Below, one piece after another: positions 22,371 to 33,872 of a DNA stretch of 64,000 nt. The notes under the pieces were generated by a model. It ran no database searches. It worked only from the letters and a program-made list of their open reading frames with translations, and was not told the DNA's origin. Origin of the DNA: Penicillus capitatus (Eukaryota > Chlorophyta). The stretch lies in assembly GCA_965649825.1 (NCBI GenBank), contig OZ287713.1:62001-126000 (forward strand), in the 5' to 3' direction. The position numbers and the translations under genes are program-made. Each line of letters begins with the position of its first letter. The first letter of the stretch is position 1.

Positions 22371-24733
22371 ATGTCGAACGGATCTGCCATTCGCATGCGT
22401 GAAATGTCGAGCACCAAACCAGACTTGTTCAAAATCGCAAGGTCGTACATCGAACACCTTCTCGATGCCGTTCCTGGATACAAAGCGCTGTTGGTGGACA
22501 AGGAGACGCTTCGAATTGTCAGCACTGTATTGACACAGACAGAACTCGGAGCTCGCGATGTCTTCTGCACCGAACGGCTTGACACACATGACGCTGCGGA
22601 GCACCATGAACTCAAAGTGTGACGCTGTGCACGCAAGGGGCTCAACGGGAGCTTCGTCGACCAGGCGATTTGTTTTCTCCGGCCAACGCGTGATAACATT
22701 ACGCATATGAAGAGAGAGCTGAAGAAGCCGAGATTTCAACAGTACTATATGTGTAATGTCACACATCTGTCACATCAGTCATACATTGCATTCCATTGCA
22801 GTCTTTTCCAACATCGTCAAGGAGACGTTGTTGACGGACTTGGCTGAAGCGGACGCCGAGAGTGAACTGGTGACGCGCGTTCAGGTCTGATCCCTGATAC
22901 ACGTATGGATGCGACAGCGCGCACGGTGGATGTTTGCCTTTCTCAGGAGCACTATGCAGACTATGTAGTACTGGACGGACATCATTTCTGCATCCCCATC
23001 AAACAGCCCAGTCTCTTCATGAGCCAGGGATTTGGATCTTTCGATGGACGCGGCAACACAAACGAGTGATTTGATCAACTGCCTTGGCCACGTCCTCTAT
23101 GCGCGAAAACGTGATGCAGGATGGAGAGTGTGGATCGAATGGTGCAAGGACTGTCGGCTTTGTTACTCTCCCTGCGTCGCCGTCCCGTCATCCGCCACCA
23201 GAGCGGATCCGATGTTGCCGTACGGTTAGCCATGTCCATCTATCATCTCATATACAGTGAGGTGCGATGATGGAAGCCGGTCAGAATGTGTGCGAGTGTG
23301 GTTGGTGGTCACCAGGAGCGTCTGCATTTTGATTTTGGTCTTCGAGGAAACGAGAGCCCTCCTGTGTTGCTCATTCTCGATCGCAAAGACGATCCAGTGA
23401 CGCCGCTTCTCACACAGTGGACATATCAAGCCATGGTGCACGAACTGATCGGCATTCAGGACAACAAACTCAAACTCAACAAGCCAAATGTATGATCCTA
23501 TATTGAGTCCTTTGCTCGACCAATGCCATCGTGTGATAGATTCCGAAAGATCATGCAGAGTGCGTGGTGTCGGCTTCTGTTGATCCCTTCTTTGAGAAGC
23601 ATATGTATGCCAACTATGGCGATCTGGGCCTGGCGGTGAAGGAACTGATGGACAGTTTCCAGGGCAGCGCCGTCAACTCACATCAGCTCAAGACCATTGA
23701 AGACATGAGGCGCTTTCTGCTGAACTATGGAGACTTCAGTCAGCAGCAGCGCAATGTCTCACGTCACGTCAACATCGTCAGCGTCCTCTCGGACGAAATC
23801 GGCAAACGATCCCTTATGGAAACCTCAGAAGTGCCTATGCATGCTTTCTGCGTTTGGAGCGTCAGCGTTGCTCCTTCTGTGCTAAGGTCGAACAGGATTT
23901 GGCATGCGCCACCGGTACATCTGCATCGATCGCCCAAGATGCCGTCATCAAGGTGCGTTGCCAGAAATCGCCGTCCGTGGATATCGTTACCGTACATGTG
24001 GACGACAGATCTTGCTGAACTCCGGAGCGACGTTGATGGATAAACTCCGACTGGTCATGCTCTACGCCTTGCGTTTCGAAAACGATCGGGAGCGCATCCG
24101 ACAGCTGACCTACCGTCTAGGACTGGAAGGCGTCGACGATCAGCTCATTCAATCCGTCAACATCCTGCTCAGATATGCAGGAAAGAGCAGGTTGGACGCT
24201 AAGTGCCAATGGTGGTATGACGGATGAATGGCTGCGATAGGCGACGTGGAGATCTCTACGGAACACGGTCTGTCTTCTCCTATGCAAGGAAAATGGCAAA
24301 GACGTTCAAGGGCATCGAGAATGTGTACACCCAGCACGCACCGCTGTTGAGTGAGACATTGCGATTGCTGACGAGCAACGATCTCTCTTCCAGAGACTAT
24401 CCCTACGCTTCACAATCCGGGGTACTTCGATCCATCCTCACAGAACAGCAGCCTCTTCACGATGTCCCGTAGACGGAATTGCCGCATTGGCAGGCGCAAT
24501 ACAAGCACAGCCCGCCGCAAGAAGTGATCGTCTTCATTGTGGGCGGCACCACGTACGAAGAGGCCAAGGCGATGCATGAGCTGAACGAACGGGCGGAGTC
24601 GAATGTGAAAGTGTGGTTGGGCGGCACCAACGTCCTCAATTCCTCGCACTTTATCGAGCTGCTGATACGCGGTTCCAAGGAACCGGGATCCCATATGGCG
24701 CCTTTGGAGATCATGAGAGAGGTTTCGTTGTGA
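22371..24733 (+). CDS. VPS45: vacuolar protein sorting 45 (Sec1/Munc18 family)
   Basis: VPS45 regulates SNARE assembly (Tlg2/syntaxin 16) in trans-Golgi-to-endosome traffic. Eleven exons (22371-22616, 22665-22752, 22802-22884, 22947-23065, 23120-23261, 23316-23489, 23540-23830, 23887-23952, 24009-24190, 24241-24421, 24494-24733) join in frame into 603 residues. Matches include [68 protein letters not shown] (the SM-family LLLDRxxDxxTPLLxxWTYQ block), [27 protein letters not shown] and [15 protein letters not shown]. Introns are 48-72 nt and all GT-AG. No membrane segment, as expected. The start is the ATG giving [12 protein letters not shown]; an ATG 33 nt downstream (MSSTKPD) would also serve. 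Confidence 0.95.
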
Positions 24734-24799
24734 AAAGCGCATAGACTCTGACGGTTAACATTGGGAAAATCTTCTCAAAACAAACACAAGCGTCCACTT

Positions 24800-26080
24800 T
24801 CACGATGCTCCAGCCACAATCTCCAAAATCTCCTTCGTAATCTGTGCTTGCCGAGCTTTGTTGTATTTCAAACTGAGGACGCGTTTGAGCTCCGCTGCGT
24901 TGTCTGATGCGGTATTCATGGCATTCATTCGCGCCGCCAGCTCAGACGCCAGGGCCTCTTGCAGCGCACGGAGCAGGACAGAATTCATGTACAGTGGCAG
25001 CAAAGCATCGATAATCTGAACAGGATCTTGCTCAAAGATCAAACTCGCATCCAACATACCCACATCACGCAACACCGTTTCTCTCGTCACCTGTCAGGCA
25101 GACGTCGTGCGAAAGGGGCCTGTGTGTCGAAGGAGTCTTACGGAAAGCTCTCCTTCGACGGTGGTGAGTTTGAAAATCTCGTCCTCTGCCGCATCGACGC
25201 AGTTTCCACCGATGTCGCAGATTTCGCCCCGGGGAGTCAGGGGAAGCATCGTTTGGATGATGGGCGTAGATGCGATAAGGGAGACGAATTTTGTGTAGAC
25301 CAATTCAACTTTGTCCACTTCCTCCGAGACAAATTCCGCAAAGATCTCGTCGGCAATGCTCTGCGCTTCTTTGGTCGTAGGCGTCTGTCCCAGTTCAAAG
25401 ATCTTTTGGATGTTGTACTGGGGGCGACGCTTAAAGTACTGCGATCCTTTTCTTCCGACGCAAATCAGCTGGACATCAATCCCAATAGACGTGAGCTCCT
25501 GATGTCGCTCTTCCACCTAGAATCGATGATGTGACAGGCGCGAGATACCATGCAGGTGCCTGCCTTCTTGATGACAAAGTTATTGTATCCACCACAGAGA
25601 CCACGGTCGCCTGTCAAACAGATGAGGGAGACTCTCTTGACGGGGCGAATGGAGGTGAGGGGCGAATCGACGTCTTCGTCACGCAGACGGAGGTTGACGC
25701 CGTAAAGGACCTGTGGAGATGTTGAGTGGAGACAGGACAGAGCACAAGAGCGACGAACTTTGACGAGATTCTCGGAGAAGGGACGGCCGTTCACGACAGC
25801 CTCTTGTGCACGACGGACCTTGGCTGCTGCAACGAGTTTCATGGCGTCCGTGATCTTCTGTGTGTTCCTTACGGAACTGATACGATCGCGTGTTTCTTTC
25901 AGTCCTGCTCGGACGACCTGGAGAACGGCGACTGTATTGTGCGCCGTAGGTTTGGGGAGAGGGTACCAGTGTGTTTCCTCTCGCGTCGGCGGTGGTCGAA
26001 CGGGAACGCGATAGGAGTTTGTTCCCGGCGAAGCTCGAGCATCCCTGAGACGACGCGGCAGATCGCATGGAAAACGCCAT
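24800..26080 (-). CDS. ATPC: chloroplast ATP synthase gamma subunit (CF1-gamma)
   Basis: Gamma is the rotor shaft of the plastid F-type ATP synthase. Exons 26080-25967, 25917-25759, 25710-25564, 25516-25142 and 25090-24800 give 361 residues. The first exon encodes a Ser-rich transit peptide ([19 protein letters not shown]) without a hydrophobic signal peptide. The mature part has the plastid signature [18 protein letters not shown] and [13 protein letters not shown], and ends [18 protein letters not shown]. The regulatory loop [17 protein letters not shown] holds the two cysteines oxidised and reduced by thioredoxin in green plants and algae. The intron at 25517-25563 starts with GC: cutting there aligns the frame residue for residue with plant gamma, whereas a GT further in would insert four residues. 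The mitochondrial paralogue is excluded by these features. Confidence 0.95.
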
Positions 26081-27285
26081 GGCTGGGAAAGGCGAGCAAG
26101 ACACGGGGAAACGCCGACTGGTCTGTGTTAATGGATCTCGTCACTTGGCGAATTTGTACGACAATAGATTTGAGATCATTACGGCGAAAGGAATCGCTGT
26201 CCGAACGGACGAGGCTGATGCATTCTTCTTCGTTCGAAGTTTCTGAGATCATCAGTTTCGTGATTTCTCAGGTTGTCTCTAGTATGTTCCTCTGAGCGGA
26301 ATGGAGGGGGCACGTGTTGTCTGGGCAGCACGCAAGGATGACTAACAGAGCAGGTCGTACGGCTTGGGAGCGTACGGACAGAAGTCGATTCGTAATGGAT
26401 GGTTCGGCTGGTTTCGCTGTCTTATATCGATAGAGAGGGCATTGGTGATGTATATTGTTGGCCGGGCCTGCTTCTGTGCTTTCCTATCGTCGAAGAAGCT
26501 GTTTTCGGCTGTGGTTAATTCGGAAGTAGGCGAAACGTAAAGACATATGGCTACGATAGATAAAGCGATGGGTGTTTTTGTCATTGCATCGGAACAAGAC
26601 GTCTAGCAGCCAGATGCAGGATTTCATTGCATTAACTGTCCTGCAGACTCGGAATCTGCATCTGGAAACGGATGTCGCAGACAGGCTGTCATCTCATTTT
26701 GACATGTTTGGCTTTTTTCAAGCCATTGATTGAATCCTAACCGCCTCCACCGTCGTCACTGGGGAGATTTTGATGCATGATCGAGCACCGGTCTTTCTTC
26801 CTGTGGCACGTATATCGGCGCGTTTCGAATGGATCCGATCCTCGGTCTGAAACGCGCCAGTTCATTTCAAGACTTCTTAAGTTTCCCTCAAAACCAACCT
26901 GCGTTAAGTGGGGAGAACAGACATTTCGTTTTTGTGTGAAAAATTGCCACTCAAAAGACAGTTGATTTAACAAAGCAAAGACGGCAAGCAACACTTCATA
27001 GACGAGAAGCAGGGATGGTTGGTCTCCCAAAGCCGTTTTGATATCTCTTAGTCGATAGAGAAGTCCTCGGTTTTTTATTTTGATGAAAATGTGACGTATG
27101 TGTATCAGGGAACTGTCATGGAAAGGATGATAGAGATTTAAGCGACATGAAATTCACGTGTATCATACAGATCTGAAAAGACAGCGTGAGAATAGCAGAA
27201 TAGCAAACCACAAATGATTAGACCTGAAGAAACTTCACACAACTGTGGTGTAGGGAAGTTGTCGGGTACAAGAAAAATCGGAACT
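26081..27285. other. gene-poor stretch
   Basis: No gene is firm here. On the minus strand a frame is open without an obvious ATG from about 27155 to 26737; it is AT-rich and encodes one hydrophobic segment (SLLLVYEVLLAVFALLNQL). It might be an exon but has no other support. A small secreted-type frame is listed separately. Confidence 0.35.
26342..26584 (-). CDS. possible small secreted protein
   Basis: An 80-residue frame beginning with an ATG and a signal-peptide-like leader (MTKTPIALSIVAICLYVSP). A hydrophilic tail with two cysteines near the end follows. There is no family match and no flanking exon. It could be a chance frame in intergenic sequence. Confidence 0.25.
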   Translation of the reverse strand: MTKTPIALSIVAICLYVSPTSELTTAENSFFDDRKAQKQARPTIYITNALSIDIRQRNQPNHPLRIDFCPYAPKPYDLLC

Positions 27286-29080
27286 TCAAACAGCATTGAG
27301 CCCGATATTTGCGAGAGACAAAGAGAATCGACCGCAGTCCCTCATCCACTGGGGAACGTTACGCCATCCCGACTCCAGGACACGTTTGAACTTCTGGTAT
27401 ATCATCGTGCTATCATGTGTTACTATGTTGCAGAAGATGGTATGCTCCAGTAGTGAGGTTTGTTCACGTGTATCTCTCGTGACGAACTTCATCGTTAATT
27501 TTACAGAAACGAACCTCACGGTCGCATCTCCAAACATTGGACATGCGACGTTGAGCAAATCAGAAGGATCAAAGCTTCCTGGATCCAGCAGAGCAACCAC
27601 CTTGTTTCCCTCATACAGACGGTCTTCTTCCTGGATCATTTCGAGTTGAGCTCTACTACCGTCTTTAAGAGTCGCTTCAACACTCAGAACTTCGCGAATA
27701 GGAGAGTTGCCGCCTCTTATGGGGTGGAGATAAATACTCACACGGTGTTTCTGTCGGCACTTCAGAATAAAAATGGGATCTTGCGGAAGAAAATCGTCTG
27801 CCATCGTTGGTACTTCCCGGGCCTCGCAGCAATGAAAGGGAATGCCTTGGATATCATTATCAGAGATGAGCTCTACGACATCGATGGCAACTGCTAGATT
27901 GGCCAGATCCATGTGTTGCAGTGTCAGAGTGACACATCTCAGTATCTCATCAAATTTTTGCTCATCCTAGAGCCATCGACCCATCTGTCTTTAAGAACAG
28001 AAATCAGATGATCGCTTACATTCTTGCGTCCTGCAGCCATCTGAGATGTATCCAGACCAGAGTCGAAGATCCCCTTCGTCCTCGCTTTGGCTGCTGTCTG
28101 TCTTTCCATCGGTTTGATTCGAAGCAGATTTTTGACGAGACTTTTTTCCTGTTTTTCTTCGAGGCATTCAATCGTCGAGTTGATATGCTCAGCAGACTGG
28201 CGATCTCTTACATCCTCCAGCGACGAACAATCGCCATAGAAACGCGTCCCTAGAGGCAAATAATGCAAGACCATGTGTAAAATGACAAGTGGAGAGAGTA
28301 TGCACCTTTCAGCATCTCGAAGGCGATGATTCCGAACGACCACATGTCTGCAAAGGCGTCCACTGCGATCTCCTTTTTGCCATTGAAAGCAGCTTCAATG
28401 ATTTCCGGTGCTGCGTAAGCTGGAGTCGCATGGATCTGTTCGCCTTCCCATGTAGTCGCCGCCGAATCAAAGTCTATTAATTTCCATTTGTACACGTCAT
28501 TGAAAAAAATGACGTTGCTCGGTTTAAGATCGCGATGCACCACATTGTGGCTGTGTATGTCGACGAGAGCAGCCAGAATCTAGAACGGACAAGATTTTCA
28601 AAGAAAATGCCCAACGAAGAACGCAGAAGTGCACCTGGTCCAAAACAGATCGCCTGTCCATTTTGCTTGGTCGTGCTTTCTTCATCCAATATTCGAGAGT
28701 GTCATGTCCTCGTTCAAAGACCAAACAAGGCGGATATTCACAGTATTCAATGTTGTTCAATAATCTGAAGAGGGCGTTTTCTACGTGCATGGGAATGTAT
28801 TGTGATGTGCTTGCTTGCAAACATGATCGCTGTGTCTTAGTTTGCGATGCATCTTCAAGGAATTATCATATAGAAGTCGATTGGTATAGAACTTCAGAAC
28901 GACGGGGTCTCCTGTATTGATATTTTCAGCGAAGAATACATGCGCCTTCCTATTCACACTCTTCGATTTTATTAAGTAACTGCAGACCAAGGAATAAGAG
29001 AACATACGAGAACAAATCGAGCGAACCTTTGGGCAAAGTATGTCTCCTTGGTAAGAGTGTTCAACGCGTCCAGTGAACCG
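27286..29080 (-). CDS. atypical protein kinase with C-terminal extension
   Basis: A eukaryotic protein kinase fold is read across several minus-strand exons: about 29040-28780, to 28635, 28579-28306, 28249-28020 and 27966-27286. The ATP-binding lysine is in GDPVVLKFY. The catalytic loop is VHRDLKPSNVIFF, the metal-binding motif is DFD instead of DFG (KLIDFDSAATTW), and the activation segment ends in AYAAPEIIEAA. An open alpha-helical C-lobe with DMWSFGIIAFEML follows. After the kinase domain a coiled segment (EHINSTIECLEEKQEKS) leads into a 230-residue C-terminal domain with no recognised family (LKCRQKHRVSIYLHP and so on). The 5' end is not defined; the first exon may start near 29080. The join near 28800 is uncertain and may use a GC donor. 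The substrate is unknown. Confidence 0.8.
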
Positions 29081-29203
29081 GATTGTGTGACTTCGGTCCT
29101 AAGAGTGAGCCATTAAGCGAGGAGGGCAACGATTTAGGACAAATCACATACGCGCTTAAACAGCGTCGTAGGCCACGGACGTTCGGTGCAGAACAAGGCG
29201 ATT

Positions 29204-31212
29204 CTATGACAGCACAGTTTTCGTTATTCTTTTGTTTTGCATGGATCGTGTACCGTATGGAGGTGGCGGGTTCGAATACGGGGAGGGTTCGTTTGGGGGG
29301 TATTCATGGTTGTAAGGACTGAATGGCTCTAATACCAGGCTCGCACTGGAGGTTCTGGATCTACCCAAACGCGGGGAGGCTTCAGTCGAAGAGTGCTCTA
29401 AGCTGCGAGGACTTGATGACTCATCTTCAGTATCTGAATCCCCCTCCAAGGACACCGATCCTTTACTGTCTAAACATCCATTCTGGTCTCGATCTGTTTC
29501 CCCTCCAAGTGGAGGTTCCGCAGCTGTGTGTTTTGGCTGTTCCCTGTCGCAGTTTGCTTTGATGCTGTATGCGATGACGAGGCGCCGGAACAGATTGGCG
29601 TTGAACATTTTCATGCGGATGCGATAGGTTCTCACATGCCTTCGACGCACCAGAACCACTTCTTTGTCTGAGGAACTGCACCAACGAATGTGCTGCATCT
29701 TCATGGATAGCTGACATTGAGTGAAGTCTTGATCAAAAAAATCGATACTGCGAGGGGTGACGACTGCAGAAGAAGTTTTTTCTTCTGACAGCTTTCTGTG
29801 ATTGCATTCGACAAGTTGAACACTGAAGGAAGTGCTTTCGCCGTAGCGCTGTGTGTGGATCATCTCAAGAAACCACCTTCGAGGATCTTCTGGTATCATA
29901 AGGCTCTTCTTGGCAAAATAGTCCCGTGCTTCCTTTGCCCAGTCTATGTATTTTTCCCCAGCAAAACATTGCGATAGAAGTGACGAAGAGCGCTGAACAG
30001 TTACTGCTTTGGGAACGCATCCTCGAATCTTGTTAAATAACCCTGTCTCGCTAGAAAAGGCATCTGATCCATACTCGAAGAGAATTTGCGCTATGCAAAG
30101 CTTAAGAACATCATCCACAATGACAGGGAAATGCGTGTTGAGGTACTCTTGTCTTAACTGGCGATATGACAAGCGGACATAGTCCGCATTCAGCATCTCC
30201 GCTTTTGCTTCCCTGAAGAGAATCTGTTTGAAATGCACTCTGACCTGATGGCCATCTTCTTGGATGCCACCAGCGCTCAGCACTGCTGCCAGGTGAGCGT
30301 CACTGTCCAGATAAATATCTTCATCCAAAAAGAGCGTGAAGTTTTTCCAGTTTTGGATACCGACCGACCAGGCTGCCTGTTCGACGCCATCTGCGACAAG
30401 TGTCTTTCGATCATAGGCTACTTCGACGGATCTGTCATCCGCAGACAGCACATGACAGACGGTGATCTCATCTGACTTGATCCGTCTGTTCGATGATTGT
30501 TTTTTCATGACATCAATTAATGCATGATGTTTCCTTATCGCGTCGAGGATTGCGCAGGCCAGCATCCGCACCATGGGATCTTCCTTTGCATCAGATGAAA
30601 TGCGCTCTATGTATGGCATTAAGCAATGCGCCAAATCCTGCAATCAAAAATTTCAGTTTGATGGCAGCGATGGATGCTGTTTACCGTTGAACATGCCAAG
30701 CGCTCGGCAAGGATTCTGAACAGCTTCCAGACGCTCCATTTCTGATAATGCGTGACATTACCTCTCGTCTGTTTCAGAAGCTGCAGGTAGAGCTCATCTC
30801 TGAGGTCTTCGATCCCTTGGGTTCGGCGTGCAATAGAGTTGACGATTTCTCCGTGGCGGGCCCTGTTTGAAAAACCTCTTGGCAGATTCGTCCATTCAAG
30901 GATGTCGTCAAACATTTCGACAGCAGCTCCTGTCTCAGCTGGACCCATGTGAATAAGGGTAGTTGACATGAGAGACTGTTGAAGCAAACCCTTTATCCGT
31001 CAGTTCTCGTTTGGAACGAGTTTTTGCTCACCGAGGAAGGTCGCAGTCTGGCAGATAATGAACGGGCGAGTTTATCGGACGACCCTTCAGATGTAGCAGG
31101 AAAACTAGTTATCTGCAAATATCGCCCGTACAAAATTAGAGCTTTCGAAAAGCGAGCTTACGCCGAGGTCGCACAGTAACCCATCAACGTCGTCGGCGAT
31201 TCCCGCAGACAT
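29204..31212 (-). CDS. MyTH4-FERM domain protein without a motor
   Basis: Exons 31212-31162, 31112-31032, 30975-30685 and 30637-29204 join in phase 0 into 618 residues. A short N-terminus starting MSAGIADDVDGLLCDLG precedes a MyTH4 domain: FDDILEWTNLPR, then IEDLRDELYLQLLKQTRGN, then WSVWKLFRILAERLA. This domain binds microtubules in many myosins and plant kinesins. A FERM-type module follows (ITVCHVLSADDRSVEVAYD; YVRLSYRQLRQEYLN; KYIDWAKEARDYFAKK). The tail is Ser/Pro-rich and ends in PPPPYG-type sequence. In plants MyTH4-FERM occurs in the kinesin KCBP, and in animals in myosins VII, X and XV; here I see no motor on either side. A cytoskeletal adaptor role is inferred. Confidence 0.85.
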
Positions 31213-32647
31213 GGTTTCGCGTGTCGTCCACTGGACAGAAAAAATCGTCGCCAATAACGTACAAGATAACCGACACTTCACCTGCTGTCGTGGGGGAAAT
31301 GGCCAACCTGATATTTGAGCAAGGAAACACGGAGCAGGCAGGACGTGAATAGCAAAAGTGTAAACGAAGGCACACAATTTTCTTGTGGTACGTTACAATT
31401 TCACCCTTTATCTCAGCACGTACGACACTTATGTATGTGCATCACGGTTGTGTAACCGCTCTGTTTATGTCAGCGCCGCACACTCCACTGTTATCATCTC
31501 TGTTCACGTTTTCGAAATCACGCTATCCAGCGGTGGGTATCCTTTCCTGAAGCAACTTCAGGATGTTGCTACTGTTTAGTATTTTGAAGTTACCTGGAAT
31601 AGCTAGTTAGTCTCTATGAACGAAAGGAGAAGAAAGAAACTGGATAATGACAACGGATGAAGCAACCAGAGTTTACCTGTCCGCAGAGGTAGGTTACAAA
31701 CGAAACGATTACAGTTCCGCCTTCACCAGCAACCGATGCCCATTCCAGTTCAAACGGCGGTTGCCGCTGCCATCCGTATATCTTTGACAAGAGTTCTTTG
31801 CACCAAGACAGTCCAAGAAACACGCAAAGGTATAATGAAAAGAACTGATGACTTCTGGTGACTTACTGGGTGTATGCCTTAGCTGAAAACAATGCACGTA
31901 TGAAGAGTTGGGTCGATGGACGCACTGAAATCACCGAATCCGGCAATCGGTTTGGATGACTCGATTTTGCAGCTTGGGACAGATTTGGAATAAGAAGTCT
32001 CCTTATGTCAGCTCTATCTCATGCACTGTCTCCATCTATCCATCAGCAGACCCAGATGCACATTAAAACGCATCTCTCATTGCGTTACGGAAAGAGAACC
32101 TGGAAGTGCGAACGGCATAGGTATTCGATGCTTTTTAGGAAGGGCAGTTCCCAGGTAAACAGCATTCGATGGTGACACATCCGCAAACCTCACGCAACGG
32201 TATCCTTGATTCCTTTCTACAAGTGCTCAAATGCGCCATCTCTGTCAAGCTGACAAGCTAAGTGAGCACTCTCCATGCTGTATGTCTAAAGAATGACAGA
32301 TTCTCCTTCCTCTACGTGGAAAACTGCAGCATTCCAATACTCCATGTATCGGCGCACATACAACAGTTGTATCAACATCCAGTGTACGTATTAATGCATT
32401 CCTCGAAGCTTCCAGAAGAGTATTGCAATGCCCACATGGAGAAACTTGTTTAGCTGAGTTCCTTTTTGCTGCCGTACACTTTAGACGTGACATGATCCAG
32501 CCATCACATCATGACGTGACTGCTAGAACCTCGTACTCGAATCAACCGAGATGTGACATCTGTGTCGGACACGGACAGAATTGCAAGACCATCAACGCAT
32601 TTCGCTCAGTCGTTTTGTTCAAACCTCAGACGTTGCATCGTATAGAC
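31213..32647. other. unresolved stretch with minus-strand exons
   Basis: At about 31790-31670 a minus-strand segment reads LLSKIYGWQRQPPFELEW, then GGTVIVSFVTYLCGQ. A canonical gtaaac donor follows, so it is probably an exon. A second coding-like segment is at about 31990-31870 (KIESSKPIAGFGDFSASID). I could not connect them or find a start. The plus strand from 32,250 to 32,640 shows nothing convincing. Confidence 0.3.
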
Positions 32648-33547
32648 ATGACGGAATCCAATTCTCTCGTACCGAAGAGACAGGACATCATCTATCTCGA
32701 TGTCGGCGGAAGTCCGTTCAAGATACTGAAGTCGACGATATCGCGCTACCCCGACTCGCTACTTGGACGAATGCTAAAGGAGTTCCACAACCTCGGAGAA
32801 CAAGACGATCCTCTATTCATCGACAGATCCCCGACCGCGTTTCCCTGGATACTCGAAATCTATCGGTAACGGCTACAATCAAACAAGACAGGCTGACAGT
32901 GGGTATTGCGCAGAGATGGTGACCACGCACGTTGCGTTCCCGATATGTCGCCTGGGTTTCTCCGCCGGGAATTGGACTTTTATCAACTTCCAGTACAGGC
33001 CGCTTTAGACGCTGAGTCGCTGACGGAAGAAACGCATTCTACAACGGAGCCAAATTTTGATACGTCAGACATCTTGTCCATCGCCGAAGTCAATCACGAG
33101 ATTGCACGTTGGGGTTTGGTGGATCTGTGGCCAATCGATGTCTTCGTCTATCATCACTTCGAAAGAGGAAGCAACGAGAAGCTTCTGCGAAAGCTCTTTC
33201 TTCGTCCATCACTCAGCACTTACGGTTCTCTCCCCTGCAACGCAAGAGAACACGTCAAATTCAGCGATGTCCTCTACGGAAGACGTCCCCTATACAGCAG
33301 GGAACGATTTGGGAACTATATTCAAGCCTTCGAAGTCGATCAGGCGTCGGATAGCCAACAAGACGGCGACGGCGAAGACGATGAAGATGATTTCACTGCG
33401 CTGGTGAAGGTGAATCTTACACAAGAAGCCGCCAGCCTTAACAGAGAAGCAGCCCGGTCTGGATGGGCCATTGAAGTGAGACGCGACGAAGCTCCTAGCT
33501 TTCGAAAGAACTTGCAGTTCCATCATCTCGTCATCTATCCTCTTTAG
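32648..33547 (+). CDS. T1/BTB potassium-channel-tetramerisation-type (KCTD-like) protein
   Basis: Exons 32648-32865 and 32914-33547 join across a 48-nt intron into 283 residues. Residues 15-100 form a T1/BTB domain: DIIYLDVGGSPFKILKSTI, RYPDSLLGRMLKEF, FIDRSPTAFPWILEIYR, then FLRRELDFYQLPV. Such domains make tetramers or pentamers and often bring substrates to Cullin-3. There is no channel pore. The C-terminal 180 residues (DLWPIDVFVYHHFERG and so on) hold an acidic stretch QQDGDGEDDEDDF and end LQFHHLVIYPL; the C-terminal domain is not recognised. A degenerate relative lies at about 48.1-48.6 kb on the opposite strand. Confidence 0.9.
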
Positions 33548-33872
33548 AGACCGGAAACAACCAGTTGCGACGTAAAACAGTGATTGGCGTAGAATAGAGT
33601 GTAAATGGTAAACAGTGCGCTGTTCCATAACAAGCTGACGCGACACAAGACGTGACAGCGGAGCAGATGTGGACAGTCCTTTCCATTCGCCTTCACTCAA
33701 CGAGCTCTCGACGCTTCGACGCACGTTAGCTGCAAACGATCTTGGAATCGAAGAATGCAAACGGTGGAGCATTCATACAAAAACGGATCGTTTGAACATG
33801 GCCCGGCGATGTAACCGCGAACAGGGCCTGTCAAATAGATAGCTTGTAACCATGCTACCTCGACGCGTTGGA
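33548..33872. other. intergenic
   Basis: The 3' flanks of two convergent genes. No coding frame or repeat is seen. Confidence 0.5.

Noticed and set aside
26737-27155. A 420-nt minus-strand open stretch
   Set aside because: It lacks a clear ATG, is AT-rich and matches no family, so I did not call it a gene.
29255-29285. A tRNA B-box-like ggcgggttcgaatacgg
   Set aside because: It lies inside the MyTH4-FERM coding sequence and has no A box or cloverleaf around it. A similar agttcgaatct at 49120 is codon sequence of the BUD20-like gene.
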